This document shows, in pieces, positions 30,690 through 33,066 of a stretch of 33,066 nucleotides of DNA (its first letter is position 1; each line of letters starts with the position of its first letter). The translations under genes were made by a program, and so were the position numbers. The stretch lies in the NCBI GenBank assembly GCA_002030015.1, contig LQBH01000017.1, positions 1 through 33,066 of the forward strand, read 5' to 3'. Source of the DNA: a delta proteobacterium MLS_D (GTDB lineage: Bacteria > Desulfobacterota > Syntrophia > Syntrophales > UBA2210). The notes under the pieces were generated by a model. The model was not told the origin of the DNA and ran no database searches. It saw nothing but the letters and a program-made list of their open reading frames with translations.

Positions 30690-31506
30690 TCATGTTAGTG
30701 AAGGAAAAAACCTGGTCAGGCGTCACAGCGTGCTGGAACTCGTCGAGCATTGGGCGATCGCGCTGTCAGGTCTTTTGCTTATTCTGACGGGTCTTCTGGA
30801 GCTTCCTATCGGAAAGCGTTATTATGTTACCGAAATACCGGGATTTTCATGGTCTGGCGATTTTTACACGACCCTTACCATTCACTACATAGCCGCTGTT
30901 GTGTTCATTGTCGCAGCGTTCTTCCATGTTTTTTACCACGGTCTCTTGGGCGAAGGAGGGATGTTGCCGAGGCGGGGGGATTTGAAGGAGTCCGTCGGAG
31001 TAATAAAAACATTTTTCGGCAAGGGAGATGAACCGCCCTTTGAAAAATATCTTCCCGAACAGAGGCTGGCCTATGCGGGCATGGCCGTTATCATTGCCAT
31101 GCTCATTATTTCGGGATTGGTGAAAACATACAAAAATCTCCTGGATCCGCAACTTTCTCACACGGTCACGATGGCGGCTACCTGGATTCATAATATTTTC
31201 TTCGTGCTGTTCGTGGCGGCCGTTATCGCCCACATAGCGGCACTTGTTATCAAACCGAACCGGCCGATGATACGAGGAATTTTCACCGGTACCGTCAGGC
31301 TCGATTATGCGAGGAGAAGACATCCCCTCTGGATGGCTGGCCTGGAAAGGACAAAAACGCCGTCAGCTGACGGCAGGGGGTGGGTTGGTGGCGAGGTTGC
31401 CGGATCAGGTGCGGGGGCAGACGGGAATGTATCGTCAGGGGAAAAACCGGATCCGGAACATGTCGCCGGTTCCGAAAGAGCCAACGACAAAAAGGAGGAA
31501 TCGTAA
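30682..31506 (+). CDS. Membrane cytochrome b, formate-dehydrogenase gamma-like
   Basis: The 274-residue protein has four predicted membrane spans with histidines placed as in di-heme cytochrome b subunits: LELVEHWAIALSGLLL, TIHYIAAVVFIVAAFFHVFY, and WIHNIFFVLFVAAVIAHIAA. It would oxidise or reduce menaquinol and exchange electrons with the preceding Tat-exported iron-sulfur protein, with which it overlaps. The last 50 residues (after PLWMAGLERTKTP) are a Gly/Ser/Asp-rich polar tail, probably disordered and not typical of the family. Its stop codon overlaps the ATG of the superoxide dismutase gene. Confidence 0.87.
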   Translation: MTDHVSEGKNLVRRHSVLELVEHWAIALSGLLLILTGLLELPIGKRYYVTEIPGFSWSGDFYTTLTIHYIAAVVFIVAAFFHVFYHGLLGEGGMLPRRGDLKESVGVIKTFFGKGDEPPFEKYLPEQRLAYAGMAVIIAMLIISGLVKTYKNLLDPQLSHTVTMAATWIHNIFFVLFVAAVIAHIAALVIKPNRPMIRGIFTGTVRLDYARRRHPLWMAGLERTKTPSADGRGWVGGEVAGSGAGADGNVSSGEKPDPEHVAGSERANDKKEES

Positions 31507-32102
31507 TGAGCGTCAAACGGTGGGAACTGCCCTACGAGAAAAATGCACTGGAACCCTTTATAAGCAGACGGACGATCGAGTTTCATTATGACAAGCACCA
31601 TGCTGCCTACGAAGCAAAAGCTAATGAACTGCTTGAAGGAACGTTCCTGCAGGATGAACCGCTTGAAACAATAATGAGAATGACCGTTGAGGACCCGACC
31701 CGTGCCGTGCTCTTTAATAATGCGGCTCAGGTATGGAACCACAGTTTTTTCTGGCGTTGCATGAAACCTGGCGGGGGAGGTGTTCCCGGAGGGCACATCG
31801 CCGAATTGATAGACGAATCCTTCGGCGGATTCGAACCCTTCGTGGAACAGTTCACGAGTGAGTCACTGGCCCGCTTTGGAAGCGGTTGGGCGTGGCTGGT
31901 CATGCGTGACGAAAAACTCAAAATCATGACGACGGCCAACGCCGATTCGCCCGTGGCGCGGGGCATTCACACCCTGTTTACGGTAGACCTCTGGGAACAT
32001 GCCTATTACCTGGATTATCAGAACAGGCGGGGAGATTATCTGGACGCCCTGTTGCGTAACCTCGTTGACTGGGATTTTGTCAGCGGCCGCCTTGGCGGAT
32101 AA
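31506..32102 (+). CDS. sodB: Superoxide dismutase, iron type
   Basis: The 198-residue enzyme converts superoxide to hydrogen peroxide and oxygen. The metal ligands are visible: His in RTIEFHYDKHHAAY, His in NNAAQVWNHSFFW, and Asp and His in FTVDLWEHAYYLDYQNRRGDY. The Gln in NNAAQVWNH is at the position usual for iron enzymes. There is no signal peptide, so it is cytoplasmic. ATG at 31506 follows AAGGAGG and shares a base with the stop of the cytochrome b gene, so an otherwise membrane-redox transcript ends with a superoxide defence enzyme. Confidence 0.96.
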   Translation: MSVKRWELPYEKNALEPFISRRTIEFHYDKHHAAYEAKANELLEGTFLQDEPLETIMRMTVEDPTRAVLFNNAAQVWNHSFFWRCMKPGGGGVPGGHIAELIDESFGGFEPFVEQFTSESLARFGSGWAWLVMRDEKLKIMTTANADSPVARGIHTLFTVDLWEHAYYLDYQNRRGDYLDALLRNLVDWDFVSGRLGG

Positions 32103-32168
32103 GGGGATCTGGCAAGGACTGAATAATAGACAACAGGACGATGGATAAGACGAAGAGGTACGAGCAGT

Positions 32169-32426
32169 ATGCGCGAAAATAAAAAACCGGCCGTGGATTA
32201 CCCCTGTGACTGGGTATACACGGTTATCGGAACCAACAGGAATGCGCTTCACGAGGCCGTTGAAGACGTGTTCCGGGAACGGTCGTGCAGCGTGGTCTTG
32301 TCGAGAACCAGTGCGGCGGGAACCTATTGTTCATTACGCGTTGAAGCCGAAGTATTCAGCGATGATGATCGAACCAACCTGTTCGAGCGCCTGAGTGCAC
32401 AGGATGATATCAGGATAGTCCTGTAG
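32169..32426 (+). CDS. DUF493 (YbeD-like) protein
   Basis: The 85-residue protein matches the DUF493 family: an ACT-like alpha/beta fold with an N-terminal PCDWVYTVIGTNRNALHEAV and VFRERSCSVVLSRTSAAGTY, then a strand-rich middle and a C-terminal DDIRIVL. In E. coli YbeD lies next to lipB, but its function is not established. Here it follows sodB by 66 bp, with GAGG before the ATG. It probably belongs to the same transcript, which then ends at the hairpin at 32493-32523. Confidence 0.8.
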   Translation: MRENKKPAVDYPCDWVYTVIGTNRNALHEAVEDVFRERSCSVVLSRTSAAGTYCSLRVEAEVFSDDDRTNLFERLSAQDDIRIVL

Positions 32427-32492
32427 CTCCGCTCCGGTTGCCGGACATTTCTGTGCCGTAAGACAATAAACTGAGGAGAAACGGAATGTAAC

Positions 32493-32523
32493 ACGGGGGA
32501 CGGACCGGAAGTCCGTCCCCCGT
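32493..32523. terminator. Strong 13-bp hairpin between convergent genes
   Basis: ACGGGGGACGGAC (32493-32505) and GTCCGTCCCCCGT (32511-32523) are perfect complements around 5 nt. It lies after the DUF493 gene and before the stop of the convergent dehydrogenase gene, so it could stop transcription from either side. Neither side has a full T tract. Confidence 0.6.
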
Positions 32524-32548
32524 TAGTTTCCGGTTCGTAACCTGTTAC

Positions 32549-33066
32549 TCAGACCTTGATGTTTCCTTCCTTCATGGTCTTCGTCGGTTTGAATATATCC
32601 AGTTTGAACTTGTTGTACAGTTCTTCCAGTTTCGCGTTCAGCACTTCATAGCCGATGCCCTGGGCAAGCGCGAACGGACCGAAGGGAGACCCTCCGCCAT
32701 TGGCCATGGCCAGGTCTATCTCTTTGGGGTCCGTGCAGACACCCTCTTCAATAAGCTTGGTGGCCTCGTTTACCTGCAGGGCGACGAGGTGGTTCAGGTC
32801 ATATTCCTTGGTTGCTTTTGCCGTGTCGATCTGGGGCCGACCCTGCGACCAGTCGTAGAAACCCTTGCCGGTTTTCTTACCGAGCGTTCCGGCCGTCATG
32901 TATGCTTCGAACGCTTTTGACGGCTTGTAATCAGGCGAGAGCACCTCGGCGAAGTATTCCAGCCCATGGTAGGCGATGTCAATGCCCACGTAATCCATCA
33001 GTTCGAAGGGCGCCATGGGCATGAAGGGTTTCAACGCCGCGTCGAACTCTTCGGGAGCGGGACTCC
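32549..33066 (-). CDS. 3-hydroxyacyl-CoA dehydrogenase, C-terminal part (runs off the window)
   Basis: The last 172 codons of a minus-strand gene whose start is beyond 33066; the frame is open to the window edge. It has the two C-terminal 3HCDH units: PMAPFELMDYVGIDIAYHGL, GTLGKKTGKGFYDW, then LNHLVALQVNEATKLIEEGV and GGSPFGPFALAQGIGYEVL. These act in the NAD-dependent oxidation of 3-hydroxyacyl-CoA and in dimer contacts. Whether the missing part includes a crotonase domain, as in the gene at 22572-24656, cannot be seen. It differs clearly in sequence from that gene, so it is a paralogue rather than a recent copy. Confidence 0.9.
   Translation of the reverse strand, partial: SPAPEEFDAALKPFMPMAPFELMDYVGIDIAYHGLEYFAEVLSPDYKPSKAFEAYMTAGTLGKKTGKGFYDWSQGRPQIDTAKATKEYDLNHLVALQVNEATKLIEEGVCTDPKEIDLAMANGGGSPFGPFALAQGIGYEVLNAKLEELYNKFKLDIFKPTKTMKEGNIKV

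Noticed and set aside
1-33066. CRISPR arrays, phage genes, toxin-antitoxin pairs, rRNA genes
   Set aside because: No regularly spaced repeats, phage structural genes, recognisable toxin-antitoxin pairs or rRNA segments were seen.

Overview
The window looks like chromosomal DNA of an anaerobic, GC-rich deltaproteobacterium in the broad sense (Desulfobacterota, perhaps a syntroph or sulfate-reducer relative). This is inferred from a heme operon of the alternative, siroheme-dependent (Ahb) type, large crotonase/3-hydroxyacyl-CoA dehydrogenase genes, membrane iron-sulfur redox genes and Lcl/DUF1566 surface proteins. No rRNA or species-specific marker is present, so the placement is tentative.

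Layout. (1) 1-1902: the start of a DUF2846-like lipoprotein gene (minus), a complete ISNCY-like insertion sequence (316-1685) and a tRNA-Phe gene (minus). (2) 1997-4261, minus: prmA, rsmE and an RDD membrane protein, tightly packed. (3) 4399-14013, plus: a ten-gene tetrapyrrole operon (precorrin-2 dehydrogenase/chelatase, HemX/CcsA-like, hemA, hemC, a cobA-hemD fusion, ahbC, hemB, ahbD, one ahbA/B-type decarboxylase subunit, and a cobalamin adenosyltransferase). It shares a 137-bp divergent promoter region with prmA. (4) 14054-16474, minus: a three-PAS hybrid histidine kinase. (5) 16781-19477, plus: polA. (6) 19505-22398, minus: manC, a glycosyltransferase fused to a phosphomannose-isomerase-type cupin, and two small ORFs. 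(7) 22572-24656, minus: a FadJ-like multifunctional beta-oxidation protein. (8) 25020-27223, plus: two tandem exported DUF1566 proteins. (9) 27224-28103: a repeat-bearing non-coding stretch ending in a good promoter. (10) 28104-32426, plus: a seven-gene redox run (thioredoxin-like protein, tiny CxxC membrane protein, polyferredoxin membrane protein, Tat-exported ferredoxin, cytochrome b, Fe superoxide dismutase, DUF493). (11) 32549-33066, minus: the 3' part of a second 3-hydroxyacyl-CoA dehydrogenase gene.

How the genes work together. The tetrapyrrole operon covers glutamyl-tRNA to uroporphyrinogen III, then precorrin-2, siroheme, didecarboxysiroheme, Fe-coproporphyrin III and heme b. HemL and a second AhbA/B subunit are the evident gaps. 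The redox run couples exported thiol chemistry and membrane electron transfer to an iron superoxide dismutase; its precise job is unknown and it is the best candidate here for an undescribed system.

The most notable oddities are: hemC has no ATG/GTG/TTG start, only an ATC placed exactly where a start should be; the cupin usually carried by ManC sits on the neighbouring glycosyltransferase; a 7-C tract appears to frameshift a small ORF between those two genes; and the proofreading residues of DNA polymerase I are lost.
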